Below are positions 22,457 to 33,802 of a DNA stretch of 64,000 nt, piece by piece (the stretch's first letter is position 1; each line of letters begins with the position of its first letter). The position numbers and the translations under genes were made by a program. Location of the stretch: positions 476,044 through 540,043 of the forward strand of contig BCKL01000004.1 in assembly GCA_001600635.1 (NCBI GenBank), given 5' to 3'. Origin of the DNA: Leucosporidium creatinivorum. Taxonomy: Eukaryota > Basidiomycota > Microbotryomycetes > Leucosporidiales > Leucosporidiaceae. The notes below the pieces were generated by a model, which was not told the DNA's origin, made no database searches, and saw only the letters and a list, made by a program, of their open reading frames with translations.

Positions 22457-22765
22457 TGTTGCTGAGCTGTTAAAGAGGGAGGGAGGGATCCGAGAGGGGA
22501 GAGAGAGGGCAACCGCGTGGGCGGAGGGCTGTAGCGGACCGAAAGAGGGCTGGGAGCGAGCGAGGGTGATGAGCTACAGCAGCCGCTGTGAGCTGATTGA
22601 ACGAGTCTCTGAGACGAGCGATTTGGCAGGAGATTGACCCCCCTCGTTGCGAGCGCCCAAGTCGTCGAGCTCGAGCCGGCTCGAGGGTCTGGCTTTGACC
22701 CTATCGACCTACAACTTCTCTCTCATCGAGTACACCTCGTGGCCATCTAGGGAGATACCTCTGCT
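22457..22765. promoter_or_regulatory. Divergent promoter region, AP180 and SGF73
   Basis: 309 bp lie between the two outward-facing start codons. No exon is seen in it. It is GC-rich with AGCGAGCGAG runs near 22555; no TATA box was noted. Confidence 0.45.
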
Positions 22766-24287
22766 ATGGTACAACTCGTCGCCCAACCATCTTCTGCACC
22801 TTCCCCTGCGACGCTAGGCTCCCCTCCCTCTCAGCAAGCAGCTCAAGACCGCTGGGATCAATTGGGCCAGGGTCAGTCGCGGCAAGTAAGAGACTACAAC
22901 GAGTGCAGTGCTAATCACTTCTGCTCCACTGCAGCCCTCTCCCCGCCCTCCGCTCCCTCACCATCACCAGCCACAGCCAACACCTCCCCCTCAGCCACCC
23001 CTCGCTTACAACCAGCAAACGATGTCATCCTACAATGCCCTCAATGCACCAAACCTATCCTTGAATCTGCTATGAACGATCATGCTGGTCAGTCCAGTCT
23101 CTGTAACCTCACTCGAACCGGCGTCGCGTGCAGGGAGGGCGCGAGCGCCGGCGACGAACGATGTAGCAGCGGAGCTGCAGGGAAGCAGAGCTGACTAGTA
23201 GGAATCACACACAGTCAATTGCCAAAAGATCCGCGACCGTCAATCCGCACCACCAATGAAACGGCAGCTCTCCGAAGGTGGGCTCCCTCTCGCTCTCCCT
23301 CCGCTCTCTCTCTTTCTCGCTGACCCCCTCACATCGTCCAGTCTCCAACGACCCCTCCCCAACGCCCCTCAAAAAGCCAAAACCCACCTCCCTCGTCCTG
23401 CGTCTCGACCAAACAGCCGGAACCGGCACAGGCAGCAGCGGCGAGGATTCGGCGACGCCTTCTACTTCGGCGTTGGTGGCCGGGCAGAAGAAGAAGATCG
23501 TGTTGAAGGAGCCTACTACAGCGGTAGTTGGAGGATCGGCGGAGAAGCCTCATAAGACCCGAGGTGAGCTCTCTCCTTCTCTCTCCCGTCTCGCGCTCGG
23601 CGATGCTGATTCCTCGCTCGCTGAGCAGGCCCCGTCGACGTGGACAAGCACTGCGGCGTCATCAACGACAAAGGGTTCCCCTGCTCCCGTTCCCTAACCT
23701 GCAAAACCCACTCCATGGGCGCCAAACGCTCCGTTCCGCACCGCTCGCAACCATACGACGTCCTCCTCGCTGAATGGACTAGGTTGACCAAACCTACTTC
23801 TTCGGTGCCAGGAATCGTTGGAGGGGGGGTGGAGGCGCTGTCAGGTGGCGCGGGCGGTGGGGGGGAGACGAGGGACGGGGAGGGAAAGAAGAAGGAGAAG
23901 AGGAAGAAGAAGGGTGCTGCTGCTCTGGCGGGGGATGGGAGCGGCGTTGGGGGCAAGGAGCGCCGCGTGAGGGGAGGAGAGGGGGGCAAGAAAGGACTGA
24001 TAGTAGTAGGGGAGTGGTCCGACTCGGAGGACCTTACCCTCGGCGGGGCAGGAGCAGGAGGGGAGCTGGATTCGGAGGAAGAGGTGGAAGCCGTCCTTCG
24101 CGGTTTGGGGCGGATTGCACATCCCTCAGCTACTGGGACGGGTGGAGGAGCGCCCTGGGGAAGGCCGTTGGCGGGTGTGGTGCAGGGTGGAGGAGCGGGC
24201 TTCTCGGCGAGTAGTATGTTCGTTGGGAGGAATGTCAAGTTGGCGAGGCTGAGGGAGGCGTTGGGGGGTTTGTTTGGGGCGCATTAG
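22766..24287 (+). CDS. SGF73: SAGA complex subunit Sgf73 / ataxin-7-like protein
   Basis: Anchors the histone H2B deubiquitinase module to SAGA in the nucleus. Exon 1 ([12 protein letters not shown]) uses a GTCAGT donor near 22875. The next exons give a first zinc finger: CPQCTKP, then NDHAVNC across a second GTCAGT intron (a C2HC pattern). A Ser/Pro/Lys-rich linker follows. The SCA7 domain (about 23630-23785) reads [20 protein letters not shown], then [12 protein letters not shown] and [12 protein letters not shown], with the Cys-Cys-Cys-His ligands in place. The tail is Gly-rich and low in complexity, ending in [12 protein letters not shown]. Length and domain order match fungal Sgf73. The window also encodes SGF29, a second SAGA subunit. 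Confidence 0.93.
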
Positions 24288-24702
24288 GTTTGAGATGGTA
24301 GGAGGATGATGGAGAAGCTTTAGTTGTGTTGTAATTTCTCGTCTTGCTTAGTGCTCGAGTCGCGGAGAGGAGCAGCGCCGAGAAGCGCAAGCGAAAGATC
24401 GGTCGAGAGATGCAGGGCAGGAGAGAGCATGGTAGAGCAGAGGTGGGCTCTCTGTATCATTCCTAGTCGATAGCAGAGCTTAGCTTCAGCTTTCTCAGCC
24501 CCTACCGCCAAAGCGAACGGCGTACCTCCGCTCTTCCACCTCTTCGTCTCCTCCCGTCTCGCCTCGTCTTCATCTCGTCTCTTCGTCGCTCGTTCATCGT
24601 TTCTGTATCCTTTCAACTCGCTCTCTTTCCCTCCCATCTCCCATCTCCCTCCACCCTCTCCCTCACTCCCGATCCCCATCCCCCCCATCCATCGCCACCT
24701 CA
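24288..24702. other. Intergenic region between SGF73 and the sirtuin gene
   Basis: Tandem intergenic DNA. The right half is a long pyrimidine-rich tract (CTC/CCC runs, about 24530-24690) just before the sirtuin ATG, typical of a fungal core promoter or 5' UTR. Nothing else is supported. Confidence 0.4.
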
Positions 24703-26323
24703 ATGCGCCCCTCCCCCCTCCCGCTCGGGCGCATCCGCATTCCCGGCCTAAAACCCAACGCCCACCCACCAGCTCCTTACCTCTCCCTACCCGATTCGAT
24801 CGCTCAGGTCACCGATTTCCTACGAGAGGGAGCTTTCAGCGGAGGAGGGGGGACCGTCTGTTTGACGGGAGCGGGCGTGTCGGTCGATAGTGGGATAAGG
24901 GCGTATAGGGGGAAGGAGGGGAGCTATACTATGTGAGTGCGCTGCTGCTGCTCTATCGTAGGCGGGCTGTCGAGGGAGCATGACGCGTTGAACACTCCGG
25001 CGTAGGCTAGAGGGATGTAGGCTGACAGTCTCGCGATTCTATAGCAACAAGAAGCATAGACCAATATTCTTCAATGAGTTTATAGAGCAGGAGAGCAAGA
25101 GGAGGAGGTATTGGGGTGAGTTCTTGTGGTCGAGCTCGGCGCCCAATCGCTTGGAAGGGAGAGCTGACCTCTCTCTCGGTGCTGTTCGATAGCGAGGAGT
25201 TATCTAGGGTGAGCTACAGACCGTCTGCTTGATTTGAGCTGATGAGCGATGGCTAACTCGCTCTTCCTCGTCCACAGATACCCGCCCGTCCGAGTCGCCG
25301 AGTCGAATCCGACTCACTATGCAGTTGGAGCCCTACTTAAAATGGGCTACATCACCTCACTCATCACACAAAATGTACGATCGAGCTATCCTGTACTGTA
25401 TCTTCTGTCCTCGGCGCTGACTTGCTCCTTCTTCGCTTTCCTCCACCCCTTCTCGCCCGACTCGACGCTCTTTCCATGTCCCGCTTTGCTCCCTAAAGGT
25501 CGACGGTCTGCACCACAAAGCGCACGACACGAACCTCTCGACCTACCTCGCTCCCTCCACCGTCCCACCCTCCGCCTCTCTCCCACCACCAACTCCCGAC
25601 CCCCCAATCCTCGAACTGCACGGCACCCTCCGTCACGCCCACTGTCTCTCCTGCGACGCCCCCGTCGGTCGGGACGCCTTCCAAGATCGGTTGAGCGAAC
25701 TGAATCCGCAATGGGCGGGGTATCTGGAGGAAGTGATGAGAGGCGATAGGCAGGAGAAGCTGAATCCGGATGGTGATGTTGAGCTTGGGGAAGGAGTTAG
25801 GTATGAGGAGTTTGTGGTGCCCGAGTGTGAGAGGTGTGGAGGGGATATGAAGCCTGTGAGTAGGCGCGTTGGCTGCGAGACGACGCCGAGCGCCGAGCTG
25901 ACCTCTTTCGCCCTCCCTCTTCACTCAACCTCCTCGCTGCACCCCATACAGCGCGTAACCTTCTTCGGAGAATCCCTCTCCCCCTCGACCCGCTCCCTCG
26001 CCACCCACCTAATAGCACAGAACACTCAACTCCTAATCGTCGGCTCCTCACTCGCCACCTTCTCCGCCTTCCGCCTCGTCAAAGCCATGAAAGAAGCGGG
26101 CGGTCGCGTCGGGTTGATCAACGTCGGTGAATCTCGAGGAGATCCTCTGTGCGATTGGAGAGTCGGCTGGGAAGGAGGTGCGGGCGATGTATTGCCCGAG
26201 GTTGCGGGCAGGCTTTTGAGGGAGAAGGAGTGGGAGATGGATAGGGAGGAGAGGAGTGAGATTGGGAGGATGTTGAGGAGTGGGGTGGTCAAGAAGGTGG
26301 GGAATGGAGGGGCGACGACGTAG
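24703..26323 (+). CDS. SIRT4-like class II sirtuin, NAD-dependent deacylase
   Basis: Removes acyl groups from lysine using NAD+, or ADP-ribosylates; SIRT4 relatives are mitochondrial. Motifs in order: CLTGAGVSVDSGIRAYRG (NAD-binding), NKKHRPIFFNEF, RRYWARSYLGYPPVR, NPTHYAVGALLKMG, then TQNVDGLHHKAH, where His is the catalytic base. LELHGTLRHAHCLSC gives the first zinc Cys pair and VPECERCGGDMKP the second. VTFFGESL and VGSSLATFSAFRLV follow. The RYWAR and NPDGDV motifs are typical of SIRT4. A 16-nt micro-exon (25193-25208) supplies ARSYLG. The next donor, at about 25377, and its acceptor give QNVDGLHH. The N-terminus is Pro/Arg-rich and may act as a targeting signal. Start 24703 is the first ATG in frame; the stop ends at 26323. 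Confidence 0.9.
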
Positions 26324-26532
26324 ATTGAGGGAGCAAGGGGATAGAACGCCGAGCAGCAACTACGACGTTAGCTCGTTGCGCTGTTGGTTTTGACGAGGTG
26401 GATGAGGGTCGTGGAGAGTAATTGCACGCTGCTCTTGCTGCACCTCTTCTCTCTGTTCGGTCTTCGCTCGGCCCGACTTCTCGGCCACACTGCTCTATTC
26501 CCATCTCAGCTCTAGCCGTACATCTAAGCTCC

Positions 26533-29500
26533 CTAATCCCTCTCCCTCCCCTTCCCCTTATCCTCACCCCAACCGCGCGCCACTCCCTCCCCATCCCCCC
26601 TCCCCAACTCGACCATCAACCTATCCCTCCTCGCCTGCTCCTCCAGCTTCTTCGCCTGAGCGGCTAGCAGTTTAATCTCGTCCCTCAGCTGCTTTCCCTT
26701 CAATTTAGGAGCTTTAGCTATCGCTTTCACGATGTCGAGGAAGGGCTTGATGGCGAGAGCGCAGGCGAGGACGGTGGTGAAGGAGGTGGCTTGCTCCTGC
26801 GAATGAGGGAGCGCCGAGGTCAGCTTGGGAGGCGAGGGAAAGCAGAGGAGCGGGGTTTACGTCGGCAGCTTGGAGAGAAGAGTCGTCGGAAGCTGCCTGG
26901 ATGTAGGAGAGCCAGAGGAGGATTTGCCTGCGAGATGAGGGCATGATGAGCGCTCGCTCGTTCGGTGCCGAAGAGGCTCACCAAAGAGCGAAGACGATGC
27001 CGGCGAAAGTGCCGGGCACTATCATTCGAGTGATACGACTATGAGCTCGACTATACGCGAAGGGACGATGGATCCTGTGTGGGAAGGAGGTCAGCGAAGG
27101 GTGAGAGGCGAGCGCCGAGCACCGATCGACGAACGAATGCGAGAAGAAATGGCTGTAGAAGCTGTGAGAGAGTAGGTCGGTCAGCTGGGGTGGGCTGCAG
27201 CGTGACTCCGACCTACTTGACGATGAAGACGACGATAATGAGGAGGCCGATGCCGAGGAAGGCGATGATGGAGTAAAAGAGCATCTTTGTTCCCGCCGGA
27301 TCCTCACACTCTTTCTGGGAAAAGGTGAACGCAGTCTTGGAGGATGCGCCGGTGACGAGCACTGCGAGCGAAGGGCAAGTCAGCCCTCCTCGCCTCCTCG
27401 TTCTCCCCTCGGCGAACTCACGAAACGTCACGAGCCACAGAGCCCACAGCGCCACATTGCCCCAAATGTACGCCCTCCTCCTCCAAGACTCTCCCTGCAT
27501 CTTATCGTAGATGTAGTTCTTGTCCTCGCTCGACAACTCGACGCTATGCGGCGCCTGGCGCTGCTCGACTTGCTCTTCGGTTAAGGGACGAGCTTTTTGA
27601 AGCTTCGGCGGTCTTGACGGGCGAGGAGGAAGGTCGCTATGGGGCTCGGCAGGAGGTTGAGGAGGAAGTTGTGGTCGTCGCCGCTTTGTAAGCCTCCGTC
27701 GAGGGGCCTCGATGGAAGAGGGTTGCAGAGTCGTATCGTCCGAGTTGAGGCGGTTGGTGTGGGAGATGCCAGAGATGGTCTCGCCGGAAGAGTGATGGTC
27801 ATGGTCACGCTGAGGATGTTGTGGAGGACGGCGAGGGTTCTCCCATTCAGGATCGTGCTCGGCGTGATGGCGAGGGTCGTGAGCGAGCGCCGAAGTCCCC
27901 GCTTCCAGGCGCTTGTCCTTCTCCTCGTCTCCTTCCTCCCCGCTCGAGCGACTGTTGATGCTCGAGGCGTCGTGTTGGAAAGCACCCGAACGGGTATGGG
28001 GAAGAGGCCGAGAGAAGTGCGGAACTCGGCCAGTCGGGAGGGTGTGCGAGCGCGAGAGAGGAGAAGGGGCGGAGAGCTGTGAAGGGAAGCGTCAGCGCTG
28101 GCGTCGCCTGGTAGTGCGAAGAGATACTAACGGAAAGCATAGCGCCCGGTAACAGCACTTCAGGCGGCTCTATCTCCGACATCTCGGCGCGTCTGTTGCT
28201 CGGCGAGCTGGCGTGGATGACAGGCGAGGTGTCGGTACTCGTATCGCCGACACGAAAGGGATCCGTCTCGGCGAGAGGACGTCGTTCTGCTACCCTTGAG
28301 GGAGCCTCGACGCGATTCGTCGACCAGAACGAGCTCAGGCCTCTTCTGCTGCTAGTAGGGGTCCCTCGATCTCGGCCGAGCATGGTGTCGGTAGCGGCGC
28401 GTCGAGTAACCGCGGCGCGCGGCTCGGCGCTACCGTGACCCATCGAGTACATCTCCTGTACCGAGTCATGGAGCCTCTGATAAGAGCGAAGACCGAGAGC
28501 GTGTCCAAGCGAGTGGGCCTTAGCCTCGGCCTTCTTCCTGCGGGTGAGTAGGTGACGGTACAGTTAGCTCGAGGTCGCAGTAGACTACTTGATGCCTCAA
28601 AGCCTCAGGACCGAGCAAAGGGCACACACCTTCCCATCTTGCGCGAGAACGGCAGGAGCTTCTTGCCGAGCTTGGGGTGCGATTCGCCGTCTGCGAGAGG
28701 AGGAGAGCGTAGAGGGAAACAGAGAGACAGCGAGATGGTTAGTTGTACGTCCTGCTCGGTCTAAGGGTCTTGACGGCGGAGTCTGCGTACAGAGATACGA
28801 GTTCGGCGCTACCGAGATTGCAGCGAGGGGCGAGAGAAAGCCCAGCGAGGCGAAGAGGGCGTAGTAGGCGTGGACTGCTCGGAGGGAGTCGAGTCGATTA
28901 GTTCAGCGTCCTGTCGCCTGATATCAAGGTCGAGACTCGGAGCCTGCTGGACCACTTACACTTTGAGATCTGGTCCCCTCGCAGACCGGCTTGAAGAACA
29001 GCGACGAGGTAGGCGACCGATGACATGGTCACCGTGAGCTGTTGCAGAGAAGGCGTTTGTGTCAGCGAAGATGGCGCTGAGATCTTCGCCTGCAGCCTAC
29101 GAAGTTATACGGCGCTTCAGCGCTGGGAAGAAGCTCGGGTCAGCTTCGATTCGGACTTCACGAACTTGTGAGCGCATACTCACGCGTCGTACACCACTAC
29201 AAGGGTTGCGAATAAAATGAGAGCTGTTCGAGAGGTCTGCAAGTCAGCAGGGTTTGCGAGCTCGGCGATTCGGACACGGACTTGCCGACCAGGCCGACTC
29301 GGCTGCCAATCGTCGCGAGGTTGTTGGGACATACTGCACAACATGTACCTCTGTAGATGTCAAGAGTCAGCCCTGAGCATGCAAAAGTGGAAACCGCCAC
29401 TCACTCCTTCAGCACACACCAAGCCTGCAGATTCGAAATCGCTGTCAGCGTTCGTTGTGAGCGAGGACGACATTTGGAATCACCTGCACCGTCTTGGACG

Positions 29501-29556
29501 TCACATCACCTCCAGGACACATCTTCTCAAAGTAGGCGAGTCCCATGTCGACCGCT

Positions 29557-29589
<33 letters not shown>

Positions 29590-29831
29590 TCGGGAGCGAG
29601 AGCTGCAAAGGCGCTCGCGCTGTGCTGCAAGAACTTGACCAAGCACTGGGTGGCCGACGGAGAGGAGGGAGGAGAAGGGAAGGCAAAGAACGTGCATTCC
29701 CCCGAGGGATGGGGTCGGATTTCAGGAGCAACTGGGCTGAGGCGGACGTCGAAGAGGAGGGCCGAGCAATGCCGAACGTGCTCTCCAGATGAGCTGTAGC
29801 GTTGTAGACCCAGAGACCGAGTTGAAGGCAT
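26533..29831 (-). CDS. Multi-pass membrane protein of unknown function (about seven TM segments)
   Basis: I do not recognise the family. Following splice sites on the minus strand gives one long frame. Near the N-terminus is MGLAYFEKMCPGGDV, then small exons reading AWCVLKE. Hydrophobic segments are TALILFATLVVVYDA, FLTVTMSSVAYLVAVLQ, HAYYALFASLGFLSPLAA, WGNVALWALWLVTFVL, MLFYSIIAFLGIGLLIIVVF, IVPGTFAGIVFALWQILLWL and TTVLACALAIKPFLDIVKA. A large hydrophilic loop of roughly 300 residues (exons 28560-27580) separates the third and fourth. It is Ser/Arg-rich and contains HAEHDPEWENPRRPPQH. After it comes SSEDKNYIYDKMQGESWRRR. The tail is a charged coiled-coil-like helix (LLAAQAKKLEEQARR). The N-terminus is uncertain: the candidate start at 29831 lies upstream of a 28-base G homopolymer that encodes a poly-Pro run, and any length error there would change the frame. 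Confidence 0.7.
29561..29588. repeat. Poly-G homopolymer, 28 bases, within coding sequence
   Basis: An uninterrupted run of 28 G on the plus strand, i.e. poly-C in the sense of the minus-strand membrane-protein gene, where it encodes about nine prolines. Such a tract is prone to replication slippage and to sequencing-length errors. Confidence 0.95.
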
Positions 29832-30441
29832 CCCATTTAGGCGACTGCCTTGCGAAGTAGTCTTGATGTGCTGCAGGAGGGCCAGCAGAACAGGCGCGAG
29901 AGAGCAGGAGTGGAGGAGCGCTGAGCTGCTGCTGCAAGACGGCAGAATGCTGCAGACACGAGCGGGAACACATCCGAGTACAGAGTCAAATCCGTCGAAG
30001 CTGCTGAATGGAAGCAGATAAAGTACAGCGAGACGCGGCGAGAAGTCAAGAGGGAGCGCGTCGAGCTCGTTCCACCCTCTTCCTCCTCCCTCATCCGACC
30101 CTGAGCAGCTTATGTACCCCTACAGCCAGGAAGGGGTGCTAGCCAGCTGCAGCTACTCTACCTCTACGCATACGACCTCTCACGACCTTCTAACGACCCT
30201 CAACGACTCGCCTCTCTTCACGACCTCGTTCACAGCACTCTCGTCGTTCTCGCACTCGCATTCTTCCTCATAACGAACAATACAGCAAAGGCTCAGCAGT
30301 GGTAAGCTACTGTCCTGCCCGGTCTACAGAGCTTCAGAGCTGACTCGCTCGCTGTTGTGTTCCGCCTGCTGCAGCTCAGCCAGCGCATCCTCACGACACG
30401 ACCTCACGTCCCGCAACTCTACTCAACTACATCCACTCGCC
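29832..30441. promoter_or_regulatory. Divergent promoter region with a 5' UTR intron (30302-30374)
   Basis: This lies between the membrane-protein gene (-) and the Ser/Pro-rich gene (+). Within it, 30302-30374 has a GTAAGC donor, a GCTGAC branch site and a CTGCAG acceptor, so it is very likely an intron in the 5' UTR of the downstream gene (ATG at 30442). The stretch before it is a run of ACGACCTC/CTCACGAC repeats (about 30170-30235) of unknown meaning. Confidence 0.55.
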
Positions 30442-33364
30442 ATGTCTGAACCTTGTGGAACCATGGTCGACAAGCAAGAGACGTCCAGCAACAACTCGAG
30501 TCACGTGCACAGCACCGACGCGAGGGGCAAGGCTGAGGCGCAGGAGAAGCAGAAGGACGAGCAGCAGGACAAGGAGGAGGGGGAGGGCAACAGTACGCAG
30601 GACTCCATCATCATCCACAGCACGCCCAACAAGTACCGCGACTCCAAGTCCTCCGACGAGCAAGCCCTCGAATCGTCGCACACTCGCTCGCGCTCGTCTT
30701 CGCTCGTCCTCGGCGGCGGCAAGGTCGCTCCTCCCGACACGCCCGACACGCCCAAGTCCACCATCTCCCAGGGACCCGACTCGTCCTTCGACTCCTCCTT
30801 TGAGATCATTAGCGGCGCGCAGAGCCCCATCTGGTCCTCCAACCCCTCGTCGCGAGTCGTCTCGGGCTCCTCCTCCGGTGGCATCTCCAACTCGGCGTCC
30901 GACACCTCGGTCTACTCGAACCCCCCAGTGACCAAGATCACCCTCACCGCTCCTGTCACGACCGCCGCTCCCGCCAGCAGCTCGGCGGCTCCCGCCCAAG
31001 CGCTCCGCCCTCGTCCTTTCGCCGGCATCACTCCTCGTCACCCTTCGACCGCTCCTCGCTCCACCTCTGCGCAGCATCTCAAGGTCAACGTCCAGCCAGA
31101 GACGCCGCCTGCCGATGCTCGCCGTCGCGCCGCTTCGGAAGGCAAGGTTCGCGCCAGGAGCAGCCTCTCGCCCATGCTCTCGCCCATCCCCGACGTCGCT
31201 CAAGACTCGGTCGAGGGAGGTCTCGCGGCGCTCAGTCTCGACCCCAAGGCCTCGACGTTCGTGCTGCCGCCTCCTGTCCATCCCGAAGCCTTTCCCGAGC
31301 AGGCATCGTTCGCTTACATCGTCAAGTACGGCAAGAACTCGATCGGCGACCTCACCAAGGAGGCGAGGAAGGCTCTGAGCAACCTCGGCTTGAGGAGCAT
31401 CCCCGCCATGCAAGGACCGTTGAGCCTTCCCTACGCGAGGTGCCCCTCGTGAGTCGCCGACCTGATCTGCTCTCGCGGGAGTTGAGCTGACGCCGTCGCT
31501 CTCGCATCAGCGGTATCGACGCTTTCCTATTCTCGGCCGAGAAGGAGGAAGATCCCTGGACTGTGAGCGCCTTCGGTTCGCTCCCTCGATGTCGAAGCTG
31601 ACCTCCTCAACAGTTCCTCATGGAGGACGACAAGCCCAACCGCCGCCCTCGTCAAGCGCACGGCTTCCGCATCAACCAGGTCCCCCTCCCCGGCAACTCG
31701 CGCTACTCCCAGCCTAGTCAGATCCGCGAGGGTCGCCTCCCTGGTCGCTTCGTCTCGGCGCCCACCGCTCACGATGGAGGTCGCGCCCACCAAGGTCATG
31801 GCTACCCTCAGCACCGTCGTGTGAGGTCCAAGAAGAGCTTGAGCAGGTCCTCGCTCTTCGCTGGAAACCAGGCGTTCGAGGCGGAGCCCGAGGTGCAAAC
31901 GCCTTCGACGACCTCGGTCGAGCCGATGCTCGCGATGCAGCAGGCTCAGCTCGGTGGAGCTGGTCATGGCTACACCTGGCCTCAGGAGTACGAGGCGTAT
32001 GCTCAGGCTTACGGCGCGGCTTCTCCTGCACCTCCTCAGCCCGCTCCTGCCTCTGCGCCCTACCACATGCCGATGCCGAAGCCCTACCAGCCTTCGCCTT
32101 ACCAGCCCGCGCCCTCGCCCTACCCTTCGCCTTCGCCCTACCCTTCGCCTTCGCACTGGCCTCCATACCCTCATCCCTCTTACCCCTTCCCCACCGCTGC
32201 CGAGTTCATGCAGTCGCTCCCTCCTCAGCACACCTACGCTCACGCTCGCTCGCAGAGCCAGCCTCAAGCTCCTCCTGCCATGACGGCGCCCTACGGCTAC
32301 CCTCCTCCCTCGCAAACTCGTCCACCTCTCCTCGACCCTGCCATCGTCTCCTACGGCAAGGATAGGGAGCGTCGCGGCTCGCGCGGAGATCACAGCGTCG
32401 CTACGCACGAGACGACCTACTACACGGCGCCGAGTGAGGGGGAGATGACCGTGGACACGGCGTCGTCGACTGAGGGGGACTACGACGAGCCTCAGCATGA
32501 GGGCTTCTTCTTCCCCGCCGTCCCTCCTACCGACTGCAAGCCCTCGCCCGCTCGTCGTCGTCGCCCTTCGACCGCCAGCACCGTCACTTCGCCTCCTCCG
32601 GCTCCCAGGCGCTCCTCGATTGGTCTCCCGCCCGTCAGCCCTCTCATTGCTGAGAGGCGCAACTCGGCGGCTCCTTCGATCCCTCATGTTGGTGCTCGCA
32701 AGATGAGCTCGGCGCCCGCTGTGAGTTGAAGTCGGGCTCGCTCGAGCGAAATCTATCAGCTGACGTCCCTCTCCTCGCTCCAAAGGTCACCGTCGCCCCT
32801 CGTCGCTCCTCGGTGGCGCCTCAAACCCGCCTCGTCAAGGACTCGCACCTCACCCAATCCTCCTACTCCTTCGGCAGCGGCGGCATCTCGACTTCCTCCT
32901 CACCCCAGCACCACGCCCACGGCGGCTCCAAAGCCCTCCGCCAACCTCGTGCTGCACCTCCCGTCCTGCCCGCCTCCCCTCCTCGCATCCCTCTGGTCCC
33001 CAATCACGCTCGCTCGCACATCAACGTCACCGCCGCCCTGCCCCCTCCTTCGCAGATGCCCGCTTCGACCTCGTCGTCGCGTAGGGGCAGTCGCGTGCAG
33101 GTGCAGATGGAGAATCAGTCGACTTTCGCTACCGTCGTCAAGGATACGCAGCGTCGTGGGTCGAACGCCTCGGCGGCAGGAGGAAGGGGAGGAGCACTCG
33201 AGGGATGGCAGAGCTCGGCGTCGGCTGCCGCTCCCGCTGCTGCTGCTGCGGGAGAATCGGATGGTAGTCGTGCGGGAGGATGGAGGAAGAAGAGGGGAGG
33301 AGGAGGCGCCGGCTCGAGGAAGAAGAAGAGCGGCTCGGGGTCGGGCGCTGGATTGATCGCTTGA
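30442..33364 (+). CDS. Ser/Pro-rich, largely disordered protein of unknown function
   Basis: I do not recognise a named family. Four coding exons join cleanly (introns near 31450-31510, 31562-31613 and 32722-32785, each with a CTGAC branch site). The N-terminal 280 residues are Ser/Thr/Pro-rich with acidic runs. A conserved-looking block follows: FAYIVKYGKNSIGDLTKEA, RKALSNLGLRSIP, then GIDAFLFSAEKEEDPWTFL and GFRINQVPLPGNSRYSQPSQ. The middle is Pro/Tyr-rich with PSPYPSPSPYPSPS repeats (about 32096-32160). The tail is basic and Gly/Ala-rich (GGWRKKRGGGG). The start at 30442 lies after a 5' UTR intron and has a good ATG context. The low-complexity composition suggests a scaffold, RNA-associated or regulatory protein, but this is a guess. 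Confidence 0.75.
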
Positions 33365-33802
33365 GGGTTTGATTTCTCGTTTCTCGTCTTCTCTGCTTTC
33401 TGTGCTCTCCTTCCCCTCGCTCGCATGCATGTTCTGATCCTCCCTCTCCTTCCCTCCCCTCGTATTGTCGCTTGCTTCCCCACTCCCTCTCGTTTTATGT
33501 CAGAGTTCGGCGCAGGTCGCCACCTCCCCTCCTCAAGCCCTCGGTTCGATTCGTAAGTGCTCTCAATCGTCGTAGCTCCCTCCCCTCCCTCCCCTTTTCT
33601 AGCGATGCAACGCAGCGCTTCGCGGTGGTTGAGCTCCCCACCAATGTCGACCGAGCCGAGAGAGCCGAGAGAGCCGAGAGGAGACGCTTCGGCGTTCTCA
33701 AGCAGAGCTTCTGAGCGAGATCGGTACTACAGTGCACAGCACTTCAAGATTGACTTATCCACATCTCCCCCCCTCTTCCTCTCGCCTCGGCTCCCAGCTC
33801 GA
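33365..33802. other. Convergent intergenic region
   Basis: Between the 3' ends of the Ser/Pro-rich gene and SGF29. No exon is supported. It contains a short tandem GAGCCGAGA array (about 33653-33681). Both 3' UTRs are expected here. Confidence 0.4.

Noticed and set aside
30427-31413. 328-aa minus-strand open frame
   Set aside because: Shadow of exon 1 of the plus-strand gene; no recognisable domain and no introns.
31527-32783. 418-aa minus-strand open frame
   Set aside because: Antisense to the Ser/Pro-rich gene with clean splice sites on the plus strand. The Arg-rich composition is typical of a complementary frame in GC-rich DNA.
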